DNA of 64,000 nt, taken from assembly GCA_025174535.1 (NCBI GenBank), contig JALBUN010000023.1, positions 620,001-684,000 of the forward strand, written 5' to 3'. This stretch comes from Cantharellus purpuraceus (taxonomy: Eukaryota; Basidiomycota; Agaricomycetes; Cantharellales; Hydnaceae). This document shows positions 40,320 to 52,506 of this stretch, in pieces. Position numbers and translations under genes: made by a program. The notes under the pieces were generated by a model. The model was given only the letters and a program-made list of their open reading frames with translations, was not told the origin of the DNA and searched no databases. Position 1 is the first letter of the stretch; each line of letters opens with the position of its first letter.

Positions 40320-42324
40320 CTATTCTTCTCTCTGCCCTGCCTTGTCCAGTTGTTGACGTTTGCGAGACCCACTCCTGAGAAAGAGTAACATTTCAATACA
40401 TCAATCGAGTAATTATTGACTGCACATACGCTTCTGTGTCCAAGCCTCTCTTTCGACCGCTCTTTGCCTCGTCCAGGAACTGATCGAGGCCGAACACGTC
40501 ACCCGTGTCTTTCTCAAATTGCACAGGCCCTTCACGGACTTCTTGTTCTTGTGCACCTTCAAAGCCAACACGCGCCTGTCCCAAGCCAAATCTATCGTTA
40601 TCCAATGCTCTTCCAATGCCCTCTTCAGTGCCGCCACCAAAGGACTCCTCGTTCCCTTCTGCGATATTACCACGAGCCTTGTATATCGCCGCCGCGGCAG
40701 ATGAGCCATGAAACAGCGGGCGATCGTACAAGCTGTAGGATTCTTCGTCCCCGAAAGAATTGGAGAGTGACTCTTGATTGAACAGCCGAGAATCGAGCAT
40801 TGATTCTTTAGAGAGCGTGGGCTTAGCTAGACCGAGAGCGATCTTTTCTGAAATATCTCGGTGTTGCTGCCTGAGAGATGTAAGTTAGATAAACATAAGC
40901 ACCTGAAATGACGGCATACCTGGCCAACTGTTTCGCCCTTTGTTCAGTGCCCATGTTACTCATCCTCATATCTCTCTCTCTCTCTCGCCTCTTCTCTTGC
41001 CTCATTTCATCTCTGACCTTTCTGGCTTCCTCGTCTTCCGCACTGTCTTCATCCTCGCTTCCACTTCCACTGTCGCTTCCATAAGCAGCCAAACTCGTGT
41101 TCATAGCAGTACGACCTTCCACGGAGGGCTTGCTTGTTACACCTGGCACAATGCCGCCACGTTCTTCTCGAGCTCGTTGGGCGAGGAGACGAAGATGCTC
41201 CTCTTTGCTAGCCTTCTCCTTTTGTGCAAGCTTCTGTTGCATGAGTGACCGTTGGCGAACCTCCTCACGGGCGTGGCGGTCCGCCACGAACAACGCTTCT
41301 GAAAACTTTGCAAAATTATCGTTTATATGCACCTAAAGGGTGAAAGAGACATAAGCTAAAGCTTTAATCGTACATGAAATCTCACATCCTGAAGTCCACG
41401 GCCATCAGCAGCTAGTCGTTTGTCTAGTGGGATGGTGAAACCCTTGTTGTTCTTCCAGTTCGAAATGCAGGGTGGGATCATCCATTCTTTTTGTTCCTGC
41501 GCAGTCGCCTTCCGGGGGGGGCTCCTTAAGACTGGTGGTGGAGGGCTGGGAGGTCCTCGTGGTATCTTTTTATGTTTGAACCTGGGAGGCTCGAGAGGGT
41601 CCTCGACTACCTCAGACATCTTGATAATCCTTTGCTTAAGTCCACCTTCACCGTTCTGCTGACCAGGAGTGTACCGAATGAAACTCGTTTTCCCCTGACT
41701 GTCGGGGACGTTTTTGGGTTGTGCGGCTTTGATTTTCCCATTAACTAGCTTTTCCAAAGCCGCACGGGTACGGTCTGCTGTGGCTTGCACTTCCTCCTCC
41801 GAAGGACGCATCATTTCGCGGGCCGAATCATCGAGATCAGTACGATGGGCGATAGGGACTAAGTCCTTGAACTGGGATTGAATGATGCGCCCTTCACGAT
41901 GTCCTTGGTGAGCAATGGCATCATAGCGGACGTTACCCTCGCTATCAACTTGCAACGCAAGTGTATTTCCAGAGGATGCCTGCAGCAGTAAATGTCACAG
42001 TGGATAACCTATGAGAGTATGAATGTCGTTGTGCTGACCTTTTTCTTCCCCATGTCCAATGGGTACTGCGCTACGTGGCATTCCGGATACGCCCCGCCAT
42101 CGCCAAAATCCTCTGGACTAGCAGGCTTCCAGGCCCTTCGTTTCCCATAAGAAGGTATAGCGTTGCGTGATGTTACTACACGAGAGGGCTCAGTCTGTAA
42201 GCTATCCTCCTCATCTTCCGCTATCCGGGTGTGGATTGGTGCAGGGAGAGCGCTAAGAAGCTGTTAAATGATTGTATTTCTAACTTAACATGACTGATAC
42301 TTACGACGCTAATGCAGTAGCCAT
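40320..42324 (-). CDS. PRP45: SNW/SKIP-domain pre-mRNA-processing factor
   Basis: Spliceosomal and transcription coregulator protein (human SNW1/SKIP, yeast Prp45). The start at 42324 gives MATALAS and then a GTAAGT donor. The N-terminal region has NAIPSYGKRRAWKPASPEDF and GDGGAYPECHVAQYPLDMG. The SNW domain includes KTSFIRYTPGQQ, PPRFKHKKIPRGPPSPPPPV, EWMIPPCISNWKNNKGF (signature S-N-W-K-N) and TIPLDKRLAADGRGLQDV. The following exons are charged and coiled-coil-like (REEVRQRSLMQQKLAQKEKA), with an acidic SGSGSEDEDSAEDEEARK and an ERERD run from a CT dinucleotide repeat. The C-terminus is Asp/Gly/Phe-rich and ends RKRQQLDKAGQREE at TAG 40320-40322. Confidence 0.94.
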
Positions 42325-42623
42325 ATTCCGTTGTGGCAGCTGTGATCAAAAGTCGCGGTAAAGTGTGTTATGCTGCGTGTGACGATTGTCACATCATAAT
42401 GCTGACAGATAACTTCACTTGATCCATGAAGCTGGACTGCCACAGACGGTCTCAGTCAGAGAACAGGCAAACTCTACATTCCTATTCTGATGGGGGAACA
42501 TGGACGGTTAATTCTATTGGATATAATTTATGTTCTAGACAGCAACTAGTTTCAGTGCCAGCTTACGCATGGGTGCTGCGGACACCGAACATCGAACAGG
42601 TTAAAATCGTATAAGGATATTAC

Positions 42624-43808
42624 TTATGGAAAATTCATCATCGGAAAGGTTGTTATCGTCCGACCGTGATATTGGCCTACCCCCAAACATATGTGCGCTA
42701 GTGATAGCCAGATCTGTGCATTTTCATGTCAGCTAGAACCATCAGGATACCAGGATGAGCCCACGTTATACAAAAGATATGACTTCCTGTCGGCTGCAGC
42801 ATCTCTTTGACACATAAATCGAAACCCCACCATGGCACCCATGACCAGGAGTACCGAGGCCAGCATAATATCGACATTCCAAAAGAAACCTAGTACGGTC
42901 GACCACAGCACCAGCGAGGCCAGCATGAAGATGCGAGATGCTTCCGGAAAAGATATTGGTAGCGTTTTTTTCCCTTCTAATCTGTCCCCCTTTTCATCTC
43001 TGAAGTCGGCGGCATGTATCGTGGTGAGCACAATGAGGGAACTTGCCACCAACGCCAATACGCTGGACGGAGCAACGGAACAATCGGCTGCTTGGCATCC
43101 CTCTGATCAGCATGGCGCCAGCTACGCAAGCAAAAGGATGTCACACCAGCTAGTTGTGTGGCGCCTAATTCAAAGCTTGCATACCCGACGGCGTTGCATA
43201 CGTTACGGAGCATCAAATGTGCATGAAACCCGAGATCGTTGTACGCAACGGTGGATAAGCATATAAGAATGCTCGCCGGGAGTACGTCACGATAAATGGA
43301 GAGGATGAGACATGAAGCAACAAGAACCCGACGGAGGTTCTGTGCTTGGGAGAGGGTGACACGACCTGCCGGAATAGGTCGCCAGGGCTTATTCACAGCA
43401 TCTTCGTGAGGATTGATGCACTGGTTAGAGACGCAGAACTGCAATAAGTGTAACCAAATCCAGAACAATATACGCGGAAGACATTGGACCCGATTTATCG
43501 GTGCCATGATGCAAGCAAAAACAGTCTGTTAAACACAAGCAATTTGGTTAGCGTATCATGCATACAAGTAGATCAAAACACACCACGGGCAACAATATCG
43601 TTTTAAAGTCTGATTTTGTGAACAAGTATAACGTTCGGAGGTTCTCAAATAGATCCCAACCTAGGTGTGGCTTCGAGTAAGCCTGAGCAAAGGGGGATGT
43701 CGAAAAGAGCGATGGACAGGGCGATTTGATTGATCTGGTCAAAGGTGTAAAGACGATGGCAATTGTTATAGATGACACTGCATTGTAGTGGGAGGCCAGT
43801 ATGGCCAT
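42624..43808 (-). CDS. UbiA-superfamily prenyltransferase or terpene cyclase
   Basis: Polytopic membrane enzyme. Exons include 43584-43808, one from 43525 downward ending GATQLA, one that begins ADCSVAPSSVLALVASS and ends YLLYN at 42765, and 42624-42713, which adds IWLSLAHICLGVGQYHG to a TAA. The first metal-diphosphate motif is NQCINPHEDAVNKP followed by WRPIPAGRVT; the second is DFRDEKGDRLEGKKTLPI. These are the two Asp-rich sites of UbiA prenyltransferases and UbiA-type terpene cyclases such as fungal fumagillin cyclase. The first motif, with NQ and ED in place of a plain NDxxD, resembles the cyclase-like fungal branch, but this is inference. Several hydrophobic helices are evident. No other biosynthetic gene lies nearby. 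Confidence 0.85.
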
Positions 43809-46685
43809 ATTATACAGTCAAGGGACCGCGAGGATGAGCGAATGATACAAGTTAGACGACTTGCGTACAGAGGCGAGGTAAGAGTGGGTGGGAGGTCCTC
43901 CATTTTATACTCCTGCGTGGATGAGGCTTGAATGAGGCTTGCTGTGCGGATCTAAGCGAGATCGACATTCACGAGGTGGACGAGTTAAGAAATGATACCG
44001 AGGGGGGGAGGGGAAACGAGGCTAGCTGCGCGGCCTTGCTGTGGCTCAGCTTAGAGGTTTACGCACATGATCCACACATGATGCATAGCTGACCAGAGAT
44101 TGCAGACCCAGTCATGGCATCGTCCACCGATGATCAGCTGCAGCTTCAAGTCGAAAAGTGGCACTATCACTAGTAGAAGCGATCGCCCCCAGACAACCTT
44201 TGCGACAAGAGCTAAAGTTCAAGTTAAGCTCAGAGATCTCGATCACTTTGGATACTACATATGACCACGTGTCTAAGCATGTCCTCAGGTCCACAGTAGG
44301 TGTTGATAGTCTCGTTGTAGGAGGTTAAGCGCTGAGTGATGCATCTCCGTATTCTTAACCTGAATTAGATGAACTTCTGCAGGCATACTGGTATCCGATG
44401 TTTCCTGGATTTCCAATCCTGAACCACTCGGACATTCGTCCCGGACGTTGGCGAATGATAGGTACCTAGACATCGATATTATTGACAGTGAACCACCGCT
44501 GGAAGAAAATCTTGGGTATTACCTGCAGTGTGCAGCCCTATTCCAGACCCACTCTATCAGGCCACAGAATTCATATGTGTATCTTACATAAGCTTAGGTA
44601 TGAGTGTGTCACGGACCGGCGTGAAGCACTTCTGATCTGTGGAATGGCAGCGCTCTAGCACATTGCTGACACATTAAGTTCAGTGACCGACCATTACCAC
44701 CGTAGTACCACACAACTAAACTATGTATTGAATTCCAAGGTTTATTTTGTATACGGCAAGTAATAATTTCTTGATATTACAGGCGACGGCTTAGTGAACC
44801 TAGCCAACCATTTAGGGTTGTTTTTCTCTTCGAAAATAGTGGCAAGTCAGCTTGGTACCTCATGCATTCATTATGTATAAATCGCGCAACGCCGCGGTGG
44901 AATCTCCGAAAGTGAACCTTGGACCGCTTGCAATGTGGCTCATGCCCTAGAAACGCCGATGGAGAACCTAGGAGGAGCATGTTGAGTTTTTCTCCGATAT
45001 TCCCGAGTATGCCACCCCAAAGAAATATTGCGTGAGGTCGTGCCGCTTCAATTAGTTCCGTGACGGCGCGTTTCTGGCGTCAACCACGTCGTTAAGAGTA
45101 ACTCAAAAGCAAGAAATCATACTTTGTCGCCCTACCGAGGGACCCTAAAGTTTATTCATTGACGGTGGATCCCTTAAAGAATTGAGCTTGGCATCTTATG
45201 AGGGTGTCCCCGTGCCTTGATCAATTTCCAGGCCCTTTGAGCATGTGAAACGGTCTCGAACAATGCTTGTATTCGCAATCTTAGCCAACGTCGTGCATAT
45301 CTATCGGGGGTGTATATGTGAGCTGACGGCATGGACGTCTCCCTTCGAGTCGTCAAGCCGGACATAGTCCTTGTCCTCGTAAGAATTGTGACATGCCTTA
45401 CGGAGACGGAACAGCGGCGGTCTTTTGATTCACTACATTGCGAGTATCAACCCTTACTTGAGGGCTGTGCGAGTGATCCAGGGGACCAGCAGTGGCACGG
45501 CCCATGCAGGCTGCATCGCCAAGGCCCGCCTGCTGGCCATGAGGTCAGGTTACACAGGTATTGCCCACGATACTGTATGCATGCAAAAGGAACGTACGTT
45601 GAGCGATGCGATCCAACCCGACGTACATTCTGTGATGTTAGGGCGGTTTCACACGCAACACATTGGGCTACGGGAATGACATGACACACGATGTAGCTAT
45701 TGTCGAGGACAAAGCTAGCGAGACTCATGGAGAGATCATCGATCCCGATAGATGCAACAGGGGGGCGGTGAAAGATCGACACGAAAAAGGGCCGCACTAG
45801 TCAGTTGGAGTTATGATAAGACTTGGCAGCCGATGGTCGTGCATGTGCATGATCAAGAGCACGAGTGAGCTCACGACACCTAGTATCAGTGGAGTTTCAC
45901 CAAGTACTGCTAGGAGATGTGGCAAAGGAAATCCTTTCTAAATCTAAAGCTACAACGCCAGACGTCATGCAACACATCAGTACACGCCGTCTGACGGAAC
46001 TCTGCAACGGTGCGACAACCCTGGTCGACACCTACATGTTTTGAACTTTGCATCGAGCGTAACGTCTGCCACCACACGCCACTAGCACATGTGGGACGTC
46101 CATGTGGCATACTGCATTTGGAGATTGCTGTCGGGCCCGAGCCGTTTGTGTAAAGTCTGTCGCCCGTCCACCCAATTTGATAATGATTGATTTGAACGCG
46201 GAAATTATAGGGTTTTGTTTTTGTTCTTGAGGCGAAAACATGTGGCAGGGTGGACCTTATAATTAGTATTTCTTGAAACTTTCCCGACTTGAATGCTGGA
46301 TGGACGTCGGAATGTCACATCGGAAATGAGAAACAGCTGCCAGTACTTTAAAGTAAGTAGAGTATGCCAGCCAGGACCTCCAGGCTGCCAAATTTTGACC
46401 AGACAGATTCACGCGCACTTGCATGCAAGTCAGTTTGTTACGGTTCTTCTACGAATGCCCTTTATCTGGTCACAGACAGTCGAAACTCTTGATACCACTT
46501 ATGAGTTAATCGTTGAAGGCTTGAGGAATAGAAGGATCGGACAGTTGTAAGCGTGACTAGCACAGGATTGCCTTCAGAGTCAACGAGGGATAGACAAAGG
46601 GTTTCGAGCTCAGCGGTTGCAGATAGAGCTCGAAAGGTTTAGCGCCAGATTACCACTCCGCCAAGTCTACAACGATCATCAGAGC
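43809..46685. other. Gene-poor region between UbiA gene and UPF1
   Basis: 2.9 kb, the longest gap in the window. Open frames of 60-117 codons occur on both strands (for example plus 45331-45684 and minus 45447-45797), but none has recognisable homology or a supported intron chain. I see no terminal repeats, tRNA or transposase motif. The last few hundred bases presumably hold the UPF1 promoter and any 5' exons. Confidence 0.5.
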
Positions 46686-49600
46686 ATGGAAAGTTTCGAC
46701 AATTATCGGGATTCAGCTTCACAGTATGGAGCGTCAGGCTTGACTGATGATACCGCTTCTATGCTCTCGGGTTACACAACAAATACCCAGAATCTACCTC
46801 AACTAGAATTAGACAGCTTGTCCCTATCTGGCGACAAGGATGTTAGCATCAACGGACACGCTCAAGGGACTCAATCGCAAGCAATGACTGGCTCCAAGCT
46901 CTTGGATGAAGACTTTGATGGTGTTTTGGATGACTTGAAGGACGATGGAGGAGTTGATTTACCACCTCACGCGTGCAAGTGAGTCATCACATCTTTGTTG
47001 CATCGAAGTGGCATTGATATTTTTCACAATCAGCTATTGTGGCATCCACTCTCCGGCTTCGGTGGTCAAATGTTTGATCTGTTCCAAATGGTTTTGTAAC
47101 TCGCGTGGGAATACATCAGCCTCGCATATCGTAAATCACTTGGTGCGTGCCAAGCACAAAGAAGTCATTCTTCACTCCGAAAGCCCCCTTGGAGAGACTA
47201 CACCCGAGTGTTACAATTGTGGAAGCAAAAATGTTTTTATGTTGGGGTTCATTCCTGCCAAAAGTGACACAGTTGTTGTATTGCTTTGCCGGTAAGTTAT
47301 GGTTATGAATATTTTTCCATCTTCTCTTTAATTAAAAAGTTGTGCAGCCAACCATGCGCAGCAATTTCGAAGGACATCTCATGGAACTCCTCTCTTTGGG
47401 CACCCCTCATTGATGATCGCTCATTCCTATCATGGTTGGTCAAGCCACCCAGCGAGACCGAACAGCTTAGGTCTCGTCAAGTATCGTTTGCTCAGATCAA
47501 CCGACTTGAAGATCTATGGCGTGAGCAGCCTGCTGCAACCCTTGAGGATCTCGAAAAACCTGGAGTTGATGACGAGCCGCAGCCCATTCTAGTAAGGTCA
47601 ATGTCCCATTTCTGATTGCTTTAGCGCCTCTCTCATAGGAATTACGCTAGATATGAAGACGCATACCAGTATCAAAATATTTTTGGACCACTTGTGAAGA
47701 TCGAAGCAGACTATGACAAGCGTCTCAAAGAAAGCCAGACGCAGACGGACATAACTGTTAGATGGGACCTTGGATTGAATCAAAAGAGAGTAGCATGGTT
47801 TAACTTGCCTAAGCTCGAAAGTGGTGAAGTTCGCCTCGCTGTAGGGGACGAGCTCCGACTTCGATATGCTGGCGAGATGCACAAGGCGTGGGAGGGCGTC
47901 GGTCATGTTATCAAGATCCCAAATAGTATGTCCGCTCTTCATCAGTTCACTGGAGGCATCTGCTTGACTGCGAGTCAGATGTGTCGGACGAAATAGGGCT
48001 GGAGTTGAGGCGGACTGAGGGAGTTCCGTCTGATTGCACTCATAACTTTTCCGCCGATTTTGTGTGGAAAAGTACTAGTTTCGATCGAATGCAGCTTGCC
48101 ATGAAGACCTTTGCTGTAGATGAAAAAAGTGTCAGTGGTTACATCGTAAGCATCGCTTGTGGTATTGCACATAACAAGCGGCCTATCTGACAAATCAACA
48201 GTATCACAAACTCCTCGGGCATGAGCTCGAGCCTCAGGTCCTAAAGACTCAAATGCCAAAGAGGTTAGTTGCACAGACGGTTTCTTCAGGTCGAACATTA
48301 AGCCTTTGCAGATTTTCTGCTCCTGGACTTCCTGAGCTCAATCACTCTCAGATGTATGCCGTTAAGAGCGTTTTGCAGAAACCTATCAGCCTTATCCAGG
48401 TATGTCTCGCTATGTCTGTGTTTACTGTTCACTGAAAGACGTCTTCAGGGACCTCCGGGGACGGGGAAAACTGTGACATCTGCATCAATCGTATATCACC
48501 TGGCGAAAATGAACCCGGGCCAAGTACTAGTCTGTGCACCCTCAAATGTGGCTGTGGATCAGTTGACCGAAAAGATACATGCCACCGGTCTAAAGGTCGT
48601 GCGGCTAACGGCAAAATCACGCGAAGCGCTTGACTCTTCTGTTTCATTTTTAACGCTCCACAAGCAAGTTGCAAATAATACGGCTCATGTGGAATTGCAG
48701 AAGCTTATACAGCTCAAGAACGAACAAGGGGAGCTGAGTTCGAACGACGAACGAAAATACAAAACTTTGATCAGAACTTGTGAGAAGGAGATTCTAAGTG
48801 CGGCAGATGTCATATGCTGCACTTGCGTCGGAACAGGCGATCCGAGACTAAGTAAATTCAAGTTCAGGACGGTGCTAATTGACGAGGCAACTCAGGCGGC
48901 CGAACCCGGTACGACTTGTTTCCCAGTATATCCCTGGAACATCTCATTAGTTTACCTTTTACCAGAATGTATGATACCGCTGGTGCTTGGGTGTAAGCAG
49001 GTCGTCCTCGTTGGAGATCACCAGCAGCTTGGACCAGTCATTATGAACAAAAAAGCGGCCCGCGCAGGTTTAACGCAGTCACTTTTCGAGCGACTTGTCG
49101 TCCTCGGCAACCGACCAATTCGTCTGCAAGTTCAGTATCGGATGCACCCATGCCTTTCTGAATTTCCATCCAATATGTTTTATGAAGGAACGCTTCAAAA
49201 TGGAGTAACAGCCCCTGAACGATTGAGAAAGAATGTTGACTTTCCTTGGCCACTCCCGGATACACCTATGTTTTTTTATCAGAATTTGGGTCAGGAAGAA
49301 ATATCTTCTAGCGGAACCTCGTTCCTGAATAGGTACGAAGCTTTCACCGTAGCGAATTGTCACACCATAGTAATCATACGCAGAACGGAAGCTTCTAATG
49401 TCGAGAAGATTGTTACCAAGTTCTTCAAGTCAGGCGTTGTTCCCGGTCAGATTGGAGTAGTCACACCATACGAAGGTCAACGTTCTTATATTGTCAATTA
49501 TATGCAGTTCAATGGCTCCTTAAAGAAGGACCTGTACAAGGAGATTGAGGTGGCTAGCGTCGATGCATTCCAGGGACGAGAGAAGGATTATATCATCTTG

Positions 49601-50501
49601 AGTTGTGTCCGGAGCAATGAACATCAGGGCATTGGGTTTTTGAATGATCCCAGACGACTTAATGTGGCACTCACACGTGCCAAGTATGGTGTCGTGATCC
49701 TGGGTAATCCTAAGGTTTTAAGCAAGGTATGTCGCGATATAGACCCCATTTGTACAGTGCTTACTCCAAAACCAGCATCCATTGTGGCACTATCTCTTGA
49801 CGCACTACAAGGAGAAAAGCTGTCTCGTCGAGGGCCCTCTTAGCAATTTGCAAGCTAGCATGATTCAGTTTAGCAAACCGAGACGCACTCTGATGAAGTC
49901 CATGGACCAATTCCGTCGACATGAAGTGAATGCAAAGGAAGCTTTAGGCGCTTCGGGTTTCCTTGACGGTAGGATTATTCAGAATTCAGTTCCCGTCATA
50001 CTGTGCTCATGTAGCTTCATAGGTCGGCGTTCTGGCACTCCCAGTCGTTTTGATGCAAGCTTTTATAGAACGCACGACCCCCTTGGCTATATTCCTTCAG
50101 ATGTACAGTCTCTTAAATCTCAAGCAACATACTCGTCTGGGCTACCAATGTTCACCGGTAGCAATGGTCCTTTTGGCCAAGGATTGCAAAGGACATCCAG
50201 TGGCACGAAGCGTAGCACCTATGGAAGCTATGCCAGTTCCATCGTTTCTCAAGATGCAGGACCTAGTAGCGTCAATGACACAGGCAGCATTGCAGGCAGC
50301 GTGGTACCTTCGGACAGAGCGAGTAGCATGGCCTACTCACAGTCCGATCGCCTTCGTCGTCGTTTATCATATTCGTCCTTAGCTGGTGCTTCGGACCTGA
50401 GCAGCCTCTCTACTTTCGACTACAAGAGTCAAGACGATGTCGTAGACGATGACGTGAAATCCCAGTATGCGGGTACCCAGGCTGGCGTCACTGTGTATTG
50501 A
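46686..50501 (+). CDS. UPF1: ATP-dependent RNA helicase UPF1 (nonsense-mediated decay)
   Basis: Superfamily 1 RNA helicase that drives nonsense-mediated mRNA decay. After an acidic N-terminus (start chosen at 46686), the CH zinc-binding domain reads [36 protein letters not shown] and [11 protein letters not shown]. The 1B region [20 protein letters not shown] follows. RecA1 has the P-loop [25 protein letters not shown] and the Walker B box DEATQAAEP. RecA2 has [40 protein letters not shown] and [11 protein letters not shown]. The C-terminal tail is Ser/Gly-rich with SQ/TQ-type sites (for example [16 protein letters not shown]) that in animals are phosphorylated. It ends in TGA 50499-50501. 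Several introns lack stops and can be read through. The exact start is less certain because 5' exons may exist. Confidence 0.96.
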
Positions 50502-50841
50502 ACGCCGGTTCCAGCCACAACTGAGGAGCTGGTTGTTTGCATGCTAGAGCATGGCATGATGTGATCGCGGGTCGTGTGCGTTCTTGACTGACGCGCCAGC
50601 AGCTGCCGAGCTAAAGTCAAGCCTTCTGGCACATTTTCCCGCGGTAATATGGAAATAGCGAATGCACCATACCGGTCCTTGCGCCTTTCTGCTTCCAGCG
50701 GTCCGGTTTGAGAGGCCCTCTTGTTCCCTCCGACTTCTTGTACTCGCTATTGAGCCTTTAACTGATAGCTACTACTCCTTCCGCACTATGATGTATGCCA
50801 AAGTATCAAATCCATGTTGCATCGATACTGCCCTGCAAAGA
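50502..50841. other. Convergent 3' region UPF1 / tRNA thiouridylase
   Basis: 340 bp between two converging genes. No gene or clear motif is seen. Confidence 0.5.
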
Positions 50842-52391
50842 TTAAGGGAAAGTCTCCGTGATTGTACCACAACCTAGGCACCAATCATGGTTCCAAACAA
50901 CAGCTACTTGCCCAGGAGTGACAGCTTTCTCCGGCTGTGCAAATGTGACCTTGACATTACTTTCGGAACTGATTGAAATAAGCATTGGAATCATTTTTTT
51001 CTATAAAATAGAAACGAAAATGAAAACCTTGGTTCCATTGTACAGGGTACTGCAGACATTAGGCGTCGAATCTGTACGCTAGCTTGGAATTTGGGCGGGA
51101 TTTTAAATTCTGGCCATATCCACTTCCAATCACGTAACCCGATTGACCTACAAAATAATGTGGGGTGGTTACTGTGCGATTAAGTTAAAGCATTGTCATA
51201 AGAACATCACCAATACTTACGTTCCTGGGACAACAATAACCTGATTGTTTTCTATGTCTTTCGAGGCCACAAACATGCGTTCGTGCAAGCCCCGAATTTT
51301 TGCACCTTGACCAATAGTGTATCTCCACAGACCTTGATGCTTGGCTAACACCTTGCCATCTAGGCCTACGATGTCACCCTGTTTTGGAGAGAGATATTGG
51401 GCTAGTGGATCGTGAGAGAACATCCATGGGAGGGAATGTAACGGTGGACTGACAGAGGAAGTCAGTGAATCGCCGCTTCTTACCAATGAAGCAGAGCCCC
51501 ATGCTTTCTCTTCGCGTGGCGGTAGGCAAGTTAGCTTTGCGAGCCATTTCTCGGACTTCCGACTTCAACAGGTTGCCTAACGGAAACATAGCCTGCAGAA
51601 CTCATCCTTTAAAAGTCGGGAATCAGGAAAGAAGAACCATACTTTGCGTAAACTAGATTCTGGAACAGATGAGAGAAAAAATGTTTGATCTTTATCACGA
51701 TCTCTTGCTCGCATGAGTTGCGGTCGACCATCCTTGTTCCAAGTGATGTTAGCATAATGGCCAGTTGCCAACCATTGCCTGCTACCCCGCAGTGTTTTGT
51801 CCATGAGGTGCCCGAATTTTATCTCTCTGTTACACCATATATCAGGGTTAGGGGTCGCCCGGCCATCTGCCCAGTCCTTGAGAGCAGGTTCGAAAACATG
51901 AACCCAATATTGAGTCGACAAGTCTGTCTGCAGTAGAGGTCGCAAAAGAGTCGGCATACATACCAAGACACGTACAAGATCACAGGGAAGACCCAGGCGG
52001 CGGCATACTTGTTGAACATCTTCCCAATCCTTCTCCCATTCACAGCCTACATCAGAACCGAGCTCATCACGAGTATCCCAGTTGCGCATGAAAACAGCAG
52101 ACAAGTCGTAGTCCTAATGCATTGATGCTTAAAGTTAGATGGTTCCAGCTGAATGGGTATAAATAACCTTCTGAGCAAGTAGCATTGCTGCAACTGACGA
52201 ATCAACGCCGCCAGACATGGCTACTACCACTACAAAAGGCCTGTATCAGTTGAATTAAGTCAACACTTATTCATACGGGACCGATCACCCCGGTCGCCTT
52301 TGCTAGGGCCATGTATAGTCGGCTCCACGGTATAACTACGTGTTATTGAACGAGAACAGTGACGTTTAGAGGCAGACCAAAGGCTGATCAT
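50842..52391 (-). CDS. SLM3: Mitochondrial tRNA-specific 2-thiouridylase (MnmA/TRMU)
   Basis: Makes 2-thiouridine at wobble position 34 of mitochondrial tRNAs for Lys, Glu and Gln. The start at 52391 gives [20 protein letters not shown], rich in Ser/Arg and acid-free, a good matrix-targeting signal. After a 41-nt intron with an unusual GTCCCG donor, the PP-loop [19 protein letters not shown] follows. The catalytic Cys pair is in [16 protein letters not shown] and [12 protein letters not shown]. The C-terminal domain ends [20 protein letters not shown] at TAA 50842-50844. The length fits the family. It is divergent from CENP-C, with 115 bp between start codons and a TCACGTGA site between. Confidence 0.92.
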
Positions 52392-52409
52392 CTGGAGACT
52401 ACCTTCCCA

Positions 52410-52417
52410 TCACGTGA
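52410..52417. promoter_or_regulatory. TCACGTGA palindrome between SLM3 and CENP-C
   Basis: Palindrome 19 bp upstream of the thiouridylase ATG and 90 bp upstream of the CENP-C ATG, in a 115-bp divergent promoter. Confidence 0.4.
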
Positions 52418-52506
52418 CCACATAACCGACTCAAACAACAACTTGGTCTACTGCGTCAACAAAACCTCGTGTTATCTTCGTGTCGACACGCGTCCTAGTT
52501 ACGTAA

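Noticed and set aside
45331..45797. Overlapping open frames on both strands in the gene-poor gap
   Set aside because: Neither strand gives a recognisable protein, and no splice chain extends them. They fit chance openings in a GC-richer patch.
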